Shown here in pieces: positions 26,005-35,618 of a DNA stretch of 64,000 nucleotides. Origin of the DNA: Micromonospora cabrerizensis (GTDB taxonomy: Bacteria; Actinomycetota; Actinomycetes; Mycobacteriales; Micromonosporaceae); assembly GCF_022230955.1 (NCBI RefSeq), contig NZ_JAKKFI010000050.1:95238-159237 (forward strand). Reading direction: 5' to 3'. The stretch's first letter is position 1, and each line of letters starts with the position of its first letter. The notes under the pieces are model-generated. The model was not told the DNA's origin, ran no database searches, and saw only the letters and a program-made list of their open reading frames with translations. The translations under genes and the position numbers were made by a program.

Positions 26005-26946
26005 ATGGTGGACAGAAACGACGTCGAGGCGGCTGCGGCACTTGTCGAGGGGCGGGTCCGGGAAACGCCGGTCGTCGCCGTCGACGGCGCCGACCTGGGT
26101 GTGCCCGGGCTGCTCAGCCTCAAACTGGAGTTGCACCAGCACACCGGCTCGTTCAAGCCGCGCGGCGCGTTCAACCGGATGCTCCAGGGGGCCTTGCCGG
26201 CGGCCGGGGTGATCGCCGCGTCGGGCGGCAACCACGGCCTCGCGGTGGCCTACGCGGCCCGGTCGCTGGGCGTTGCGGCGGAGGTCTTCGTGCCGGTCAC
26301 CGCCTCGCCGGTGAAGGTGCAGCGGCTGGCCGGGCTGGGCGCACAGGTCCGCCAGGTCGGTCAGCACTACGCCGAGGCGTTGGCGGCGAGCACACAGCGG
26401 GCCGGGGAGACCGGCGCGTTGGTCGTGCACGCGTACGACCAGCCGGAGGTGGTGGCCGGTCAGGGCACCGTCGGCCGGGAGCTGGAGCGGCAGGTGGACG
26501 GGATCGACACCGTGCTGGTGGCGGTCGGCGGCGGTGGGCTGGTGTCCGGCATCGCCAGTTGGTTCGACGGGTCGGTACGTGTCGTCGCCGTCGAGCCCGA
26601 GCAGATCCCCACCCTGCACTCGGCGCTCAAGGCGGGTCGGCCGGTCGACATCGAGGTGGGTGGCATCGCCACGGACTCGCTGGGCGCCCGCCGTATCGGT
26701 GAGATCGCCTACGACACCGCCCGCCGGACCGGGGTGGTCTCCGTGCTGGTCCGTGACGAGGACCTGGTGCGGGCGCGCCGGCTGCTCTGGTCGGAGCTGC
26801 GGGTCGCGGCCGAGTTGGGTGGCGCAGCCGCGCTGGCCGCGCTGGTCGGCGGGGCGTACGTGCCGCAGCCGGGGGAGCGGGTCGCGGTGATCATCTGTGG
26901 CGGCAACACCGACCCGAGCGACCTGGGCCCGGCCGCGCCGCACTGA
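26005..26946 (+). CDS. PLP-dependent threonine/serine dehydratase-like enzyme
   Basis: 313 residues from ATG 26005 (AAGGGG nine bases upstream). Fold type II PLP enzyme: the internal aldimine Lys51 is in HQHTGSFKPRGAFN, substrate loop ASGGNHGLA, and the phosphate-cradle VAVGGGGLVSGIASW. The length and lack of a regulatory ACT domain suit catabolic threonine dehydratases, serine racemases or hydroxy-aspartate dehydratases. It is likely translated with the oxygenase-like gene just upstream; a GTG at 25987 overlapping that stop is an alternative start. Convergent with the STAND gene, leaving only 4 bp between stops. Confidence 0.85.
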   Translation: MVDRNDVEAAAALVEGRVRETPVVAVDGADLGVPGLLSLKLELHQHTGSFKPRGAFNRMLQGALPAAGVIAASGGNHGLAVAYAARSLGVAAEVFVPVTASPVKVQRLAGLGAQVRQVGQHYAEALAASTQRAGETGALVVHAYDQPEVVAGQGTVGRELERQVDGIDTVLVAVGGGGLVSGIASWFDGSVRVVAVEPEQIPTLHSALKAGRPVDIEVGGIATDSLGARRIGEIAYDTARRTGVVSVLVRDEDLVRARRLLWSELRVAAELGGAAALAALVGGAYVPQPGERVAVIICGGNTDPSDLGPAAPH

Positions 26947-26950
26947 CCCG

Positions 26951-29134
26951 TCAGTCGCCGTCGCGCAGGCGGCGCAGGGCGTGCTCCACCTGGAGGGTGT
27001 CCAAGTGGGTGTCCCCGAGCAGTCGCCGGCGATCGGCCAGCAACTGCTCGTACGCCTCGATCGCCGGGTCGAGTCGCCCGTCGAGCAGGAGCACCGCGGC
27101 CAGGGTGGCCCGGATGGCGAGCACCTCGCTGCGGTCGGCGTGCCGGGGCTCCACGGTGGCCAGGGTGGCCCGCAGCTCGGCCTCCGCCTCGGTGAGCCGG
27201 CCCTGCTCCTGCAGACAGCGGGCCAGCGTGTGACGGGCCTGCCAGGTCTCCGGTTGGTTGAGCGGCCAGGTGCGGTATCGGACCTCCAGGATGGCGTGCA
27301 GCATCTCCTCGGCCTCGGCTGCCCGTTGCTGGGCGAGCACCGCCAGCGCCAGGCTGTGCCGCACGATCATGGTGTCCCAGTGCTCCGGGCCGCGGACCTG
27401 GTCCTCCGCGGCGACGATCTGCCGCAGCTCCGTCTCGGCCTCCGGCCACTGCCGCTGCGCCATGATCGCCTTGGTGAGCTTGTGTCGGCTGGCGAGGGTG
27501 TCCGCGTCGTCGCTGCCCAGCACCCGGGTGCGGTCGGCGATCACGTCGCGGAGCACCCGGTCGGCCATCTCCGGCTGGTTGCGTTCCAGCCAGGTACGGC
27601 CCAACTCGTGACGCAGCGCCAGCACCTGCGGCCGGTCCGGGTCGTGGTCGTACGCGGCGCAGCCCCGCACGATCGGGTCGAGGATGTCGAAGGCCGAGCC
27701 GGGTAGGCCGACCGCGATGAGGTAGCGGGCGGTGAGCCGGGTCAGCTCCAGTGCGCGGCGTACCGTCTCGGGGTCGTGCTTGTGGTTCTGCGGCACGAGG
27801 TATTCGCGCACCGCCTCGACCAGGTGCGGCACCAGCACGTCCCAGTTGGCCCAGGCCGCCGAGTCGTCCGGGCTCTGCCCCTCGGTGGCGGCGAGCAGCA
27901 GCTTCATGACCAGCGCGTGGTACTCGGCAATCTGCTCACGGACCTCGTCGCGGTCGCGGAACATCGCGTGCACCAGCGGGTGCAGCGACAGCACGTGCGC
28001 GAACGCCGGGTCGGTGACCTCTTCGCTGACGTCGAAGTCGACCAGGGCGAGGTCGGCGATGCCCTCCAGCACCCGCACCCGTTGCTGACCGGTGAGCCCC
28101 TTGAAGAGTGGTGACTCGGCCAGGATGGCCGGCTTGAGCACCACCTCGTAGGGCACCGGGGAGACGCTCAGGCAGGCCAGCACGTTGAGCAGCGGCCGGC
28201 TCTGCTGGAGGTGACGGCGGGTCAGCAGGTCCAGGGAGAGGTCGTCGACCTCGCGGACGATCTCCAGGCCGAGTGACTCGTCGAGGTCGACGTCGGCGGC
28301 GTTGCGTGGTGAGCGGAACCGGCGCTGCACGGCCGTGCGGTAGTCGGCGAAGGTGGTGATGGTGGACGAGCCGCGCCAGACCGGGCTGGCGTTGACCGAC
28401 CGCAGGTAGTTGCCGGCGGCGCGCAGGGCGAGGGGTAACCCGCCCAGCTCCCGCGCGAGCTCCCGGGCGGCGGCCGAGCCGCCGGCCTGCGGGCCGGCCC
28501 GGTCGATCAGCACCTGCGCGCCGGCCTCGGCGTCGAGTGGGCGCACCTGGTGCAGCGTCGACCAGGTGCCCCAGGTGGCCCGGTTGCCGTCCCGGGTGGT
28601 CACCAGGACCACGCCGTCGTCGGCCTCCGGGCGGCGCAGCCACCCGGTGCCGTCGGCGAGGACCCCGTCGGTGGGGCCCAGGGTGGCGGGCTCGTCCGCG
28701 CTGTCGAAGATCAGCAACCAGGGCTGCGCGGCCTGGTTGAGATAGCGCCACACCAGGTCGGTCGCGCTGATCATCCCGGCCCAGGCCTGGTCGACCTGGC
28801 TCTCCGATGCGCCGAGCTGGCTGACCACCTCCCGCATCCCGGAGTTGAGCCGCCCGGCCTGCACCCACCAGACGGTCCGGCCGTCGGCCCGGGCGCGGCG
28901 GGCGATCTCCAGGGCGACGTGGCTCTTTCCCGAGCCGCCCATGCCGCAGAGGATGTGCACCGAGGGCTGCTCCCCGCCGTCTTCCCCCGGCAGCGTGATC
29001 TCGTCGATCAGGTCGTCACGGCCGTGCAGCGGGCTGTCCAGTCGCCCGAGCGGTGGGTCGACGGAGACGCGGCTCGGCCGGTCGTACGCGGGCCGGGGCA
29101 CGCCGGCATCCTCGGGTGGAACGTCCGCAGTCAA
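26951..29134 (-). CDS. STAND NTPase with TPR repeats
   Basis: 727 residues. The N-terminal NB-ARC module has HILCGMGGSGKSHVALEIARRA (Walker A, residues 64-71), WLLIFDSAD (Walker B), VVLVTTRDGN (sensor) and ELGGLPLALRAAG. A winged-helix/linker segment follows, with LLNVLACLSVSPVPYEVV. The C-terminal third (about 480-727) has six or so kinesin-light-chain-type TPRs with RHELGRTWLERNQPEMA and ARHTLARCLQEQGRLTEAEAEL. Such proteins are oligomerising signalling switches, and some actinobacterial ones act in anti-phage defence, but no effector domain is visible here. A 19-bp palindrome lies 52-70 bp upstream of the start. Confidence 0.88.
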   Translation of the reverse strand: MTADVPPEDAGVPRPAYDRPSRVSVDPPLGRLDSPLHGRDDLIDEITLPGEDGGEQPSVHILCGMGGSGKSHVALEIARRARADGRTVWWVQAGRLNSGMREVVSQLGASESQVDQAWAGMISATDLVWRYLNQAAQPWLLIFDSADEPATLGPTDGVLADGTGWLRRPEADDGVVLVTTRDGNRATWGTWSTLHQVRPLDAEAGAQVLIDRAGPQAGGSAAARELARELGGLPLALRAAGNYLRSVNASPVWRGSSTITTFADYRTAVQRRFRSPRNAADVDLDESLGLEIVREVDDLSLDLLTRRHLQQSRPLLNVLACLSVSPVPYEVVLKPAILAESPLFKGLTGQQRVRVLEGIADLALVDFDVSEEVTDPAFAHVLSLHPLVHAMFRDRDEVREQIAEYHALVMKLLLAATEGQSPDDSAAWANWDVLVPHLVEAVREYLVPQNHKHDPETVRRALELTRLTARYLIAVGLPGSAFDILDPIVRGCAAYDHDPDRPQVLALRHELGRTWLERNQPEMADRVLRDVIADRTRVLGSDDADTLASRHKLTKAIMAQRQWPEAETELRQIVAAEDQVRGPEHWDTMIVRHSLALAVLAQQRAAEAEEMLHAILEVRYRTWPLNQPETWQARHTLARCLQEQGRLTEAEAELRATLATVEPRHADRSEVLAIRATLAAVLLLDGRLDPAIEAYEQLLADRRRLLGDTHLDTLQVEHALRRLRDGD

Positions 29135-29185
29135 TGCGGTCCCCCTTCGGTGGCGAAAGTGCAGTGGCCCGGCGACGCGAAGATC

Positions 29186-29204
29186 CTGTCCACTTGGTGG
29201 ACAG
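29186..29204. promoter_or_regulatory. 19-bp palindrome CTGTCCACTTGGTGGACAG
   Basis: Perfect 8-bp arms with a 3-nt centre in the divergent region between the STAND gene and the small membrane-protein gene. The size and symmetry fit a dimeric repressor operator. Its arms equal those of the inverted repeat at 2252-2282. Confidence 0.5.
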
Positions 29205-29383
29205 TCGGAGGGATTGTCGCCGGCACCACGTCAACCGCAAGGGTATCCACCGCCGTGCTGGGTTGCACACTCTCCGTTTAGGCCGCCGAGGTGACCGTAA
29301 TCGGCGTCCGGATTCCCATTTCGCGGTCGAATCCAGCCGATCCGCCGTGCTCGGCGCTGGACAGGCGCATCCACGATGGACTC

Positions 29384-29872
29384 ATGAACTGGTCGCCAAT
29401 CCAGGACGTGATCGACTGGGGTTCCGTGCCGGACTGGTTCGGTGCGGTCGGCTCCATCGCCAGTGTGCTCTTCGTCTACCTGGGACTGCGCCGGGAAATC
29501 CGCGCCCGGCGCACCGATGACCTGCGGACCCGGGCCAGCCAGGCCCGGTTGGTGTCGGCGGTGGCCGAGATCCGGGGCACCTCGGTGCTGCGGGTGGCCG
29601 TGGCCAACGAGAGCGACGCACCGGTGCTGGACGTTGCGGTGCTGGCGCGGCTGGTCCCGTCCGACGACCCGGACGGCCCACCCGTCGAGCTGGCCGCGGC
29701 GAAACAGGTCCGCCGCATACCCGGCCGGGAAAGTGCGGACATCTTCGTCACCGTCACGCCCGCGCACCGGCTACGCCCGGCCGACACCGTTCTGGTGGAG
29801 CTCACGTTCACCGATCACGACGGAAATCGCTGGCACCGAATCGGCGCCGGTCAACCCGAACCGGTGGGCTGA
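29384..29872 (+). CDS. Hypothetical single-pass membrane protein
   Basis: Start at ATG 29384 (MNWSPIQDVIDW); 162 residues. A short N-terminus is followed by one membrane helix (PDWFGAVGSIASVLFVYLGL, residues 14-33), a basic stretch (RREIRARRTDD), and a C-terminal beta-rich domain of about 110 residues with alternating hydrophobics. The layout recurs in actinobacterial hypothetical proteins, but I do not know a function. It is divergent from the STAND gene and ends at a strong bidirectional terminator. Confidence 0.7.
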   Translation: MNWSPIQDVIDWGSVPDWFGAVGSIASVLFVYLGLRREIRARRTDDLRTRASQARLVSAVAEIRGTSVLRVAVANESDAPVLDVAVLARLVPSDDPDGPPVELAAAKQVRRIPGRESADIFVTVTPAHRLRPADTVLVELTFTDHDGNRWHRIGAGQPEPVG

Positions 29873-29929
29873 GCGCATTCATCCGGCCGATATCGGAAAG
29901 GCCGGTGGCATTTCGCCGCGACGAATAGG

Positions 29930-29967
29930 CGGTGGTCCGGCGGGCGAATCTCCCCGCCGGACCACCG
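29930..29967. terminator. Bidirectional hairpin terminator
   Basis: Perfect 15-bp stem CGGTGGTCCGGCGGG (29930-29944) and complement (29953-29967) with an 8-nt loop. It lies between the convergent membrane-protein gene and the M28 peptidase gene. Confidence 0.88.
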
Positions 29968-29977
29968 TGGCCGTCCG

Positions 29978-32398
29978 TCAGATGGGATAGGTGCGGGCGA
30001 CCGCCAGCATCTCGGAGCTGTGCGAGCCGACGACGCCGACGGCCGGCGGCCGAGGGCGGAAGCCGGGCAGCGCGTCCAACCCGTCACTGGCGTCCATCGC
30101 CCGCAACGCCACCTGCCCGGCGATGGGCCGCAGGGTCACCGTGACCTCGATGCCCTCGGTGGGCGGGGCGTGGAACACCAGCCCGAAGCCCCACCTGCCC
30201 TCGCGGGGCTCGACCGGCACCGGCCGCCCGGCCACCTCGGCCCGCAGGACGGTGGCCGTCGACGTGTCGACGTGCAGGGTGGCGAGCCGGGCGGCCCGCT
30301 GTGGGGTGAGCCGCAACCGCAGCGTGCGTTCTCCACCAGACGTGGTGTCGGCCACCACGTCCAGCTTCGGCGCCGGCAGGTCCGCCGGCTGTGCCGGCCC
30401 GGCCCGCAGTTCGCCGTCGCCGAGCCCGGGGAAGTCGTCCTCGACGCTGGTCACCCCGTCCACGTAGCCGTCCGTCCACGACTGCGGGTCACTCTCGTGG
30501 CTGAGCCAGCGGGCCTGGCCGGTCCCGGCGTCCATGGCGTACATCAGGTGGGTGGGCACGGGATGGTCGGCGTCGAAGCGGTCGACGCCCAGCCCGACCC
30601 CGGCGAGCACCACCGCCGCCACGGCCGTGGCGGCGGCCGGGAGCACACCGAGCCGTCGGGCCCGCAACGCCCGCAGGCCGCGCTGGCCGCCGGCCTGCGG
30701 GTGCAGCAGATCGACCACCGGCAGGGCGGTCAGGCCGAGCAGCACCGCGACCAGCGCGGCAACCCCGCCCATGCCCATCCCCAGCGCGGGGAAGAGCAGC
30801 ACCACGGTCGGCAGCAGGATGACCACACCGACGGCCGCGGCGGCGGTCACCGCCACCACCGGCCACGGCCCGGTCTGCCGGGTACGCAGCGCGACCAGCC
30901 CGCCGAGGGCGCCGGCCAGCGCCGGCAGGGTGGTGAGGTACGCCCCGCCGGGCACCGCCACGGCGAGCAGCACCCCGAGCAGCGCCAGCCAGGCCAGCCC
31001 GCCGACCGCGAGCGCGGCCGGGCCGATCCGGCGGCGGGTCAGCGCGTACCAGGCGAACAGGATGGCGGCGGCGAGCGCCACGACGGCCAGGCGGTACCAG
31101 ATCGGCCGGTACGGGTCGAGCAGCTCCGCGTACCCCGGTCGGATGGCGGTGATCGCCAGCCAGAGCAGTTGGGCGGCGACCGGCGCGACCACGATCGGCA
31201 CCAGGGCCAGCCCGAAGCCGGCGGCCAGCCGGCCGAAGCTGGCTCGGCCCTGCCGACGGGTCAGCCAGCCCAGCGCGGCCACCGCGGCCACCGCGAGCAG
31301 GGCCAGTGGCAGGGTGAGCGTGCCCGGGTAGCGGACCAGGCCGCCGGGGACCGGGAAGTACGTGGCGTCGTGCCCGGAGCGCAGCTCGGTCAGGTCGGTG
31401 CGGCCGAACTCCCGGGCCAGGCCCAGCGCGTTGTCCCCGTGTTGCTGGAGGCTGCCCCGGTCCATCGCCTCCGGCGTGTCCAACGGTGTGTGGTAGATCG
31501 CGCCACCGTCGATGTACGCCGAGTTCAGCCCGACGAACTTCTCGTCCAGGAACGCGGTGAAGTCGGTGTCGTTGGGCAGCGCCCGGTAGATCTCCACCGC
31601 GAACGAGGTGCCGACCGGGTGCGGAGCGGCCCGACCGAAGACGTCCACCAGTTTCGCGTTGTTCCGGGACGTCTCGAACATGATCACCGGCCCGGTGGAG
31701 CCCCGCGCCTCCAGGTTGAGCACCACCCCGCCGTCGGCGGCCAGTGGGTGACTGCTGGCGAACGCCGCCGCACCGCACAGGCACGCCTCCTCGGCGTCGG
31801 TCAGCACGAAGACGATGTCGTTGCGCGGCCGGGGGCCGGTGGTCAGCGCGCGGGCCACCTCCAGGATGGCCGAGGTGCCGGCGGCGTCGTCGTTGCCACC
31901 AGGCCCGGTCTGCACCGAGTCGTAGTGGGCGGCCAGGAAGACCCGACCGGTCGAGTCGGTGCCGGGCAGCCGGGCCACCACGTTGCGCACGCGGGCCATG
32001 GTCGCCCCACCCGCCGCCCCGCTGAGCTGGCCGGCCTCCGGCGCCACCGTGTCCTGCACCTCGGTCTCCAGGCCCAGGCCGCGCAACTGCTGCTCAAGGT
32101 GCGCGCGGACCTGGTCGTTGGCCGGGCTGCCGGCGACGTGCGTCCGGGCCGCGATCACCCGGACGTCCTCGTACGCCCGGGCGGCACTGAACTCACCCGC
32201 CGGCGCACTCGCCGGCTTCGGCGCCGGGGTGCGCAGGTCGAGCAGGCTGCCGGCACCGACGGCGGCCAGCGCGACCAGCGCCGCAGCGGCGGCCAGGAGC
32301 CGCCGGCGAGGTCGGGTCAGCGCACGGTCGGCAAGGGGTACGCCCGGAGTCGGACGGGCCGACGTGCCCGTCGCGGCCGGGGTGGTGGGTGCGCCCAC
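29978..32398 (-). CDS. Multi-pass membrane M28-family aminopeptidase
   Basis: 806 residues from GTG 32398 with GAGGAG ahead. A first membrane helix (about 35-55) is followed by an extracytoplasmic M28 peptidase domain (about 70-340) with zinc ligands in LAAHYDSVQ, GGNDDAAGTS, LTDAEEACLCGA (general-base and metal Glu), VLNLEARG and IYHTPLD. About eight further membrane segments occupy residues 370-590, then a soluble C-terminal domain. The arrangement matches the vacuolar/ER membrane M28 proteases (Pff1/ERMP1-like) found in many actinobacteria. It probably trims peptides on the outer face. Peptide targets are not known. Confidence 0.88.
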   Translation of the reverse strand: MGAPTTPAATGTSARPTPGVPLADRALTRPRRRLLAAAAALVALAAVGAGSLLDLRTPAPKPASAPAGEFSAARAYEDVRVIAARTHVAGSPANDQVRAHLEQQLRGLGLETEVQDTVAPEAGQLSGAAGGATMARVRNVVARLPGTDSTGRVFLAAHYDSVQTGPGGNDDAAGTSAILEVARALTTGPRPRNDIVFVLTDAEEACLCGAAAFASSHPLAADGGVVLNLEARGSTGPVIMFETSRNNAKLVDVFGRAAPHPVGTSFAVEIYRALPNDTDFTAFLDEKFVGLNSAYIDGGAIYHTPLDTPEAMDRGSLQQHGDNALGLAREFGRTDLTELRSGHDATYFPVPGGLVRYPGTLTLPLALLAVAAVAALGWLTRRQGRASFGRLAAGFGLALVPIVVAPVAAQLLWLAITAIRPGYAELLDPYRPIWYRLAVVALAAAILFAWYALTRRRIGPAALAVGGLAWLALLGVLLAVAVPGGAYLTTLPALAGALGGLVALRTRQTGPWPVVAVTAAAAVGVVILLPTVVLLFPALGMGMGGVAALVAVLLGLTALPVVDLLHPQAGGQRGLRALRARRLGVLPAAATAVAAVVLAGVGLGVDRFDADHPVPTHLMYAMDAGTGQARWLSHESDPQSWTDGYVDGVTSVEDDFPGLGDGELRAGPAQPADLPAPKLDVVADTTSGGERTLRLRLTPQRAARLATLHVDTSTATVLRAEVAGRPVPVEPREGRWGFGLVFHAPPTEGIEVTVTLRPIAGQVALRAMDASDGLDALPGFRPRPPAVGVVGSHSSEMLAVARTYPI

Positions 32399-32613
32399 GG
32401 GAACTCCTCGGGGGGTGGTGGGGCCTGGGGTGGCACCATCCTGCCCGTCGGCGGCTCCCGGCGGGTCGGCCGGTAGGCCCTTGATCGACCGCCCGCCCGG
32501 TTTGTCATCCGGCGGGCAGTGATGCGGCCCATCCCCGCCCGCGCCGGAGGCATCGTGTTGTGTGCGACCGTTGTCTAATACAGGATCAGCAGGGCACTCG
32601 GAAGGAGCCCGAC

Positions 32614-33888
32614 ATCACCAGCGAACTCCCGCGCCTCGCGGCGGTGACCCGGCCGAACCGGGGAGCCGGTCTGACCGGTTCCCCAGTCGTGCCGTACCCG
32701 CACGGTGGTCTGGCGCGGCACGCCAACCTGCCACCGGGCGAGCGGTTGCGCGTGCTGCTGGTGGAGGACGACGAGGGCGACGCCTTCCTGGTCGGTGAGC
32801 TGCTGGCCGAGACGAACTCGATGATCGAGCTGATGGTCGCCACCAGCCTCCGGGCGGCGCGGGAGCGGATCGCCGACGTCGACTGCGTCCTGCTCGACCT
32901 GGGCCTGCCCGACGCCCAGGGCCTGGACGGGCTGCGCCAGGTGCTGGAGATGTCCAGCGGCGCCGCGGTCTGCGTGCTGACCGGCCGCTCGGATGAGCAC
33001 CTGGGCGTGGTGGCGGTCGCCGAGGGCGCACAGGACTACCTGGTCAAGGGCCAGGTAGACGGGGTGCTGCTGACCCGGGCGCTGCGCTACGCCGTGGAGC
33101 GCAAGCGCGCCGACGAGAACGCCCGGCGGCTGCGCGAGGTCGAGCTGCGCCAGGCCGAGTCGGCCCGACTCGAACGCGGCCTGCTGCCCCAGCCGCTGAT
33201 GACGACCGACCAGGTGGCGGTGCACACGTTCTACCGGCCCGGCCGGCACGCCGCGCTGATCGGCGGGGACTTCTTCGACGTGGTGCAGACCCGACCGGAC
33301 CGCATCGACCTGATCGTCGGCGACGTCTGCGGGCACGGGGTGGACGAGGCCGCGCTCGGAGTGGAGCTGCGGGTGGCCTGGCGGGCCCTGGTGCTCGCCG
33401 GAGTGCCGGACGACGAGGTGCTGCCCGCGCTGGAGCAGGTCCTGATGAGTGAGCGCCGCCTCCAGGAGATCTTCGCGACGGTGGCCACCGCCAGACTGGA
33501 CCTGGACGCCAACCGGGCCACCGTCCGACTCGCCGGGCACCCGCCGCCGCTGCTGCTCTCCGGGGGCCGGGTCGCCCCGGTGCCCGCGCCCGGCGGCCGA
33601 CTGCTGGGCGTACGACCCCGCCGGCCGATCGCCTACGACCTGGAGTTCGACACCGATGACTGGTCCCTGCTGATGTACACCGACGGCCTCATCGAGGGGC
33701 GGGTGGGAGCGGGCAACGAGCGCCTCGACGTGCCGGGGCTGACCGGCCTGCTCGACGATCCGGCCAACCGGTCGGTGTCGCTGACCGAGCTGCCGGCCTG
33801 GCTGGTCGGCCGGGCCGAGCGGCTCAACGGTGGCGCGCTCGCCGACGACGTGGCCATGCTGCTGGTCAGCCGGGGTGGTGGCCGGTGA
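32614..33888 (+). CDS. Response-regulator receiver fused to PP2C-type (RsbU/SpoIIE) phosphatase
   Basis: The start is uncertain. AAGGAG at 32602-32607 points to codon 32614, which is ATC, not ATG; GTG codons at 32560 and 32644 are alternatives. A TAATAC box (32576-32581) would start transcription after 32560. The receiver (about 45-165) has VLLVEDDEGDAF and phospho-acceptor VLLDLGLPD. A coiled linker (KRADENARRLREVELRQAE) leads to a PP2C phosphatase domain with LIGGDFFDV, VGDVCGHGVDEA and GGALADDVAMLLV, holding the metal-binding Asp residues. It resembles phosphorelay-controlled RsbU-type phosphatases that switch anti-sigma antagonists. First gene of a four-gene operon. Confidence 0.88.
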   Translation: MTSELPRLAAVTRPNRGAGLTGSPVVPYPHGGLARHANLPPGERLRVLLVEDDEGDAFLVGELLAETNSMIELMVATSLRAARERIADVDCVLLDLGLPDAQGLDGLRQVLEMSSGAAVCVLTGRSDEHLGVVAVAEGAQDYLVKGQVDGVLLTRALRYAVERKRADENARRLREVELRQAESARLERGLLPQPLMTTDQVAVHTFYRPGRHAALIGGDFFDVVQTRPDRIDLIVGDVCGHGVDEAALGVELRVAWRALVLAGVPDDEVLPALEQVLMSERRLQEIFATVATARLDLDANRATVRLAGHPPPLLLSGGRVAPVPAPGGRLLGVRPRRPIAYDLEFDTDDWSLLMYTDGLIEGRVGAGNERLDVPGLTGLLDDPANRSVSLTELPAWLVGRAERLNGGALADDVAMLLVSRGGGR

Positions 33889-35618
33889 AGCCGGTGGTCG
33901 GCGGCTGGAGTCTGCGCCGCCGGGTCATCACCCTGCTCACCGTCGTGGGCTTCCTGTTGATCGGCCTGGCCAGCGCGGAGGCGGCGATGGCCGCCCGCAA
34001 TCGCACCCAGATCGACGCCGTCCTGAACGAGACGGGCCCGTTGCGGGTGCAGTCCCAGGAACTGCTCAACGCGCTGCTCGACCAGGAGACGGCGATCCGC
34101 GGGTACGCGGTCAGCGGTGACCCGGACGACCTGAACCCCTATCGGGAAGGGCTCGCCCAGGAGAAGAACGTCGTCGCGTCGATGCGGACGCTCCTGGGTG
34201 ACTATCCGCAGATCAGCCAGGAGCTGCGGACCGTCGAGGACCGCATCACGCAGTGGCGGCAGTCGGTGGCCGAGCCGGTGATCACCACCACCGAGCGGAG
34301 CGGCACCAGCGCCGGCCAGGCACTGGTCACCGAGCAGGCCCGGCAGCAGTTCGACGACGTGCGCACCGCGGTCAACGACCTCCAGGAAGAGGTCCTGGCC
34401 GCCCGCGAGCAGACCGCCAGGGACGTGCGCACCAGCAGCAACGTGCTGGTCGTCCTGCTGATCGTCGCCGCCCTGGTGGTGGTCGTGGCCGGCGCGGTGC
34501 TGCTGCTCTCGCTGGACCGGATGGTGGTCCGGCCACTGACCGGCCTCGCCACCCAGGTCCGCGAGGTCGCCGAGGGCGACTACCAGCACCGCATCGCCAC
34601 CGTCGGCCCGCCGGAGTTCATCCGGCTCGGCGAGGACGTGGACGCGATGCGTCAGAAGATCGCCGCCGACCTTGCCGAGGTGCGGGCCGCTCGCGAGCGC
34701 ATCGAGTGGGTCAACAGCCAGCTCCAGAAGCAGGCCGAGGAGCTGACCCGGTCCAACCGTGACCTGGAGCAGTTCGCGTACGTGGCCTCGCACGACCTCC
34801 AGGAGCCGCTGCGCAAGGTGGCCAGCTTCTGCCAGTTGCTCCAGCGCCGTTATGCCGGGCAGCTCGACGAGCGGGCCGACCAGTACATCGCCTTCGCGGT
34901 GGACGGCGCGCAACGTATGCAGCGCCTGATCAACGACCTGCTTGCGTTCTCCCGGATCGGCCGGCTCACCACCGGTTTCGTCGAGGTCGACCTCAACAAG
35001 GTGATGGGCGACGTGGCCGGTCAGACCGAGGCCGCGCGGCAGTACGCCGACGCCGAGCTGACCTGGACCGACCTGCCGGTGATCTCGGGTGAGGAGCCCC
35101 TGCTCACCAACCTGCTGGCCAACCTGGTCAGCAACTCGATCAAGTTCCGGCGCGCGGACGTCACGCCCAAGGTGCACATCTCGGCCCGGTTGGTCGGCGC
35201 CGAGTGGGAGATCAGCTGTCAGGACAACGGCATCGGGATCGAGGCGGAGTTCGCCGACAAGATCTTCGTGATCTTCCAGCGGCTGCACTCGAAGGACGCG
35301 TACCCGGGCACCGGGATCGGGCTGGCCATCGTCAAGAAGATCGTCGAGTACCACGGTGGGCGGGTGTGGGTGGACACCGACGTGCCGGAGGGCACCGCCA
35401 TCCGCTTCACCCTGCCGGCGCTTCCGGCGGACGTGGCGGCGGCTGCTGCTGTCGACTCGCCGGAGCAGCCGCCGGCTCTGGTCGCGGGCGACACGACGGC
35501 CTCGAACGAGGATCCGGCAGCGCCGGCGGAGCAGTCCGGAGGGCCGGACCGGCCGGACCGGGCCGACGGGACGCCGGAAAGCGGTAGAACGGGTGACATG
35601 AGGGAGACGGTGGGATGA
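33885..35618 (+). CDS. Sensor histidine kinase with CHASE3-like input and HAMP
   Basis: 577 residues, GTG 33885 overlapping the previous stop by 4 bp. An N-terminal helix ([22 protein letters not shown]) and a second ([23 protein letters not shown], about 186-208) enclose a helical extracytoplasmic domain with [16 protein letters not shown], the CHASE3 signature. A HAMP domain, coiled coil, and HisKA follow with [16 protein letters not shown], phospho-acceptor His303, as in phytochrome-type kinases. The ATPase has NLVSNSIKF (N box), DNGIGIE (G1) and [18 protein letters not shown]. The 80-residue C-terminal tail is disordered and Pro/Asp-rich. It should phosphorylate the adjacent single receiver and perhaps the receiver-PP2C protein. 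Confidence 0.93.
   Translation: MKPVVGGWSLRRRVITLLTVVGFLLIGLASAEAAMAARNRTQIDAVLNETGPLRVQSQELLNALLDQETAIRGYAVSGDPDDLNPYREGLAQEKNVVASMRTLLGDYPQISQELRTVEDRITQWRQSVAEPVITTTERSGTSAGQALVTEQARQQFDDVRTAVNDLQEEVLAAREQTARDVRTSSNVLVVLLIVAALVVVVAGAVLLLSLDRMVVRPLTGLATQVREVAEGDYQHRIATVGPPEFIRLGEDVDAMRQKIAADLAEVRAARERIEWVNSQLQKQAEELTRSNRDLEQFAYVASHDLQEPLRKVASFCQLLQRRYAGQLDERADQYIAFAVDGAQRMQRLINDLLAFSRIGRLTTGFVEVDLNKVMGDVAGQTEAARQYADAELTWTDLPVISGEEPLLTNLLANLVSNSIKFRRADVTPKVHISARLVGAEWEISCQDNGIGIEAEFADKIFVIFQRLHSKDAYPGTGIGLAIVKKIVEYHGGRVWVDTDVPEGTAIRFTLPALPADVAAAAAVDSPEQPPALVAGDTTASNEDPAAPAEQSGGPDRPDRADGTPESGRTGDMRETVG

Noticed and set aside
26951..29134. STAND-TPR gene as an Avs-type anti-phage system
   Set aside because: No nuclease, protease or TIR effector domain and no defence-gene neighbours were found.
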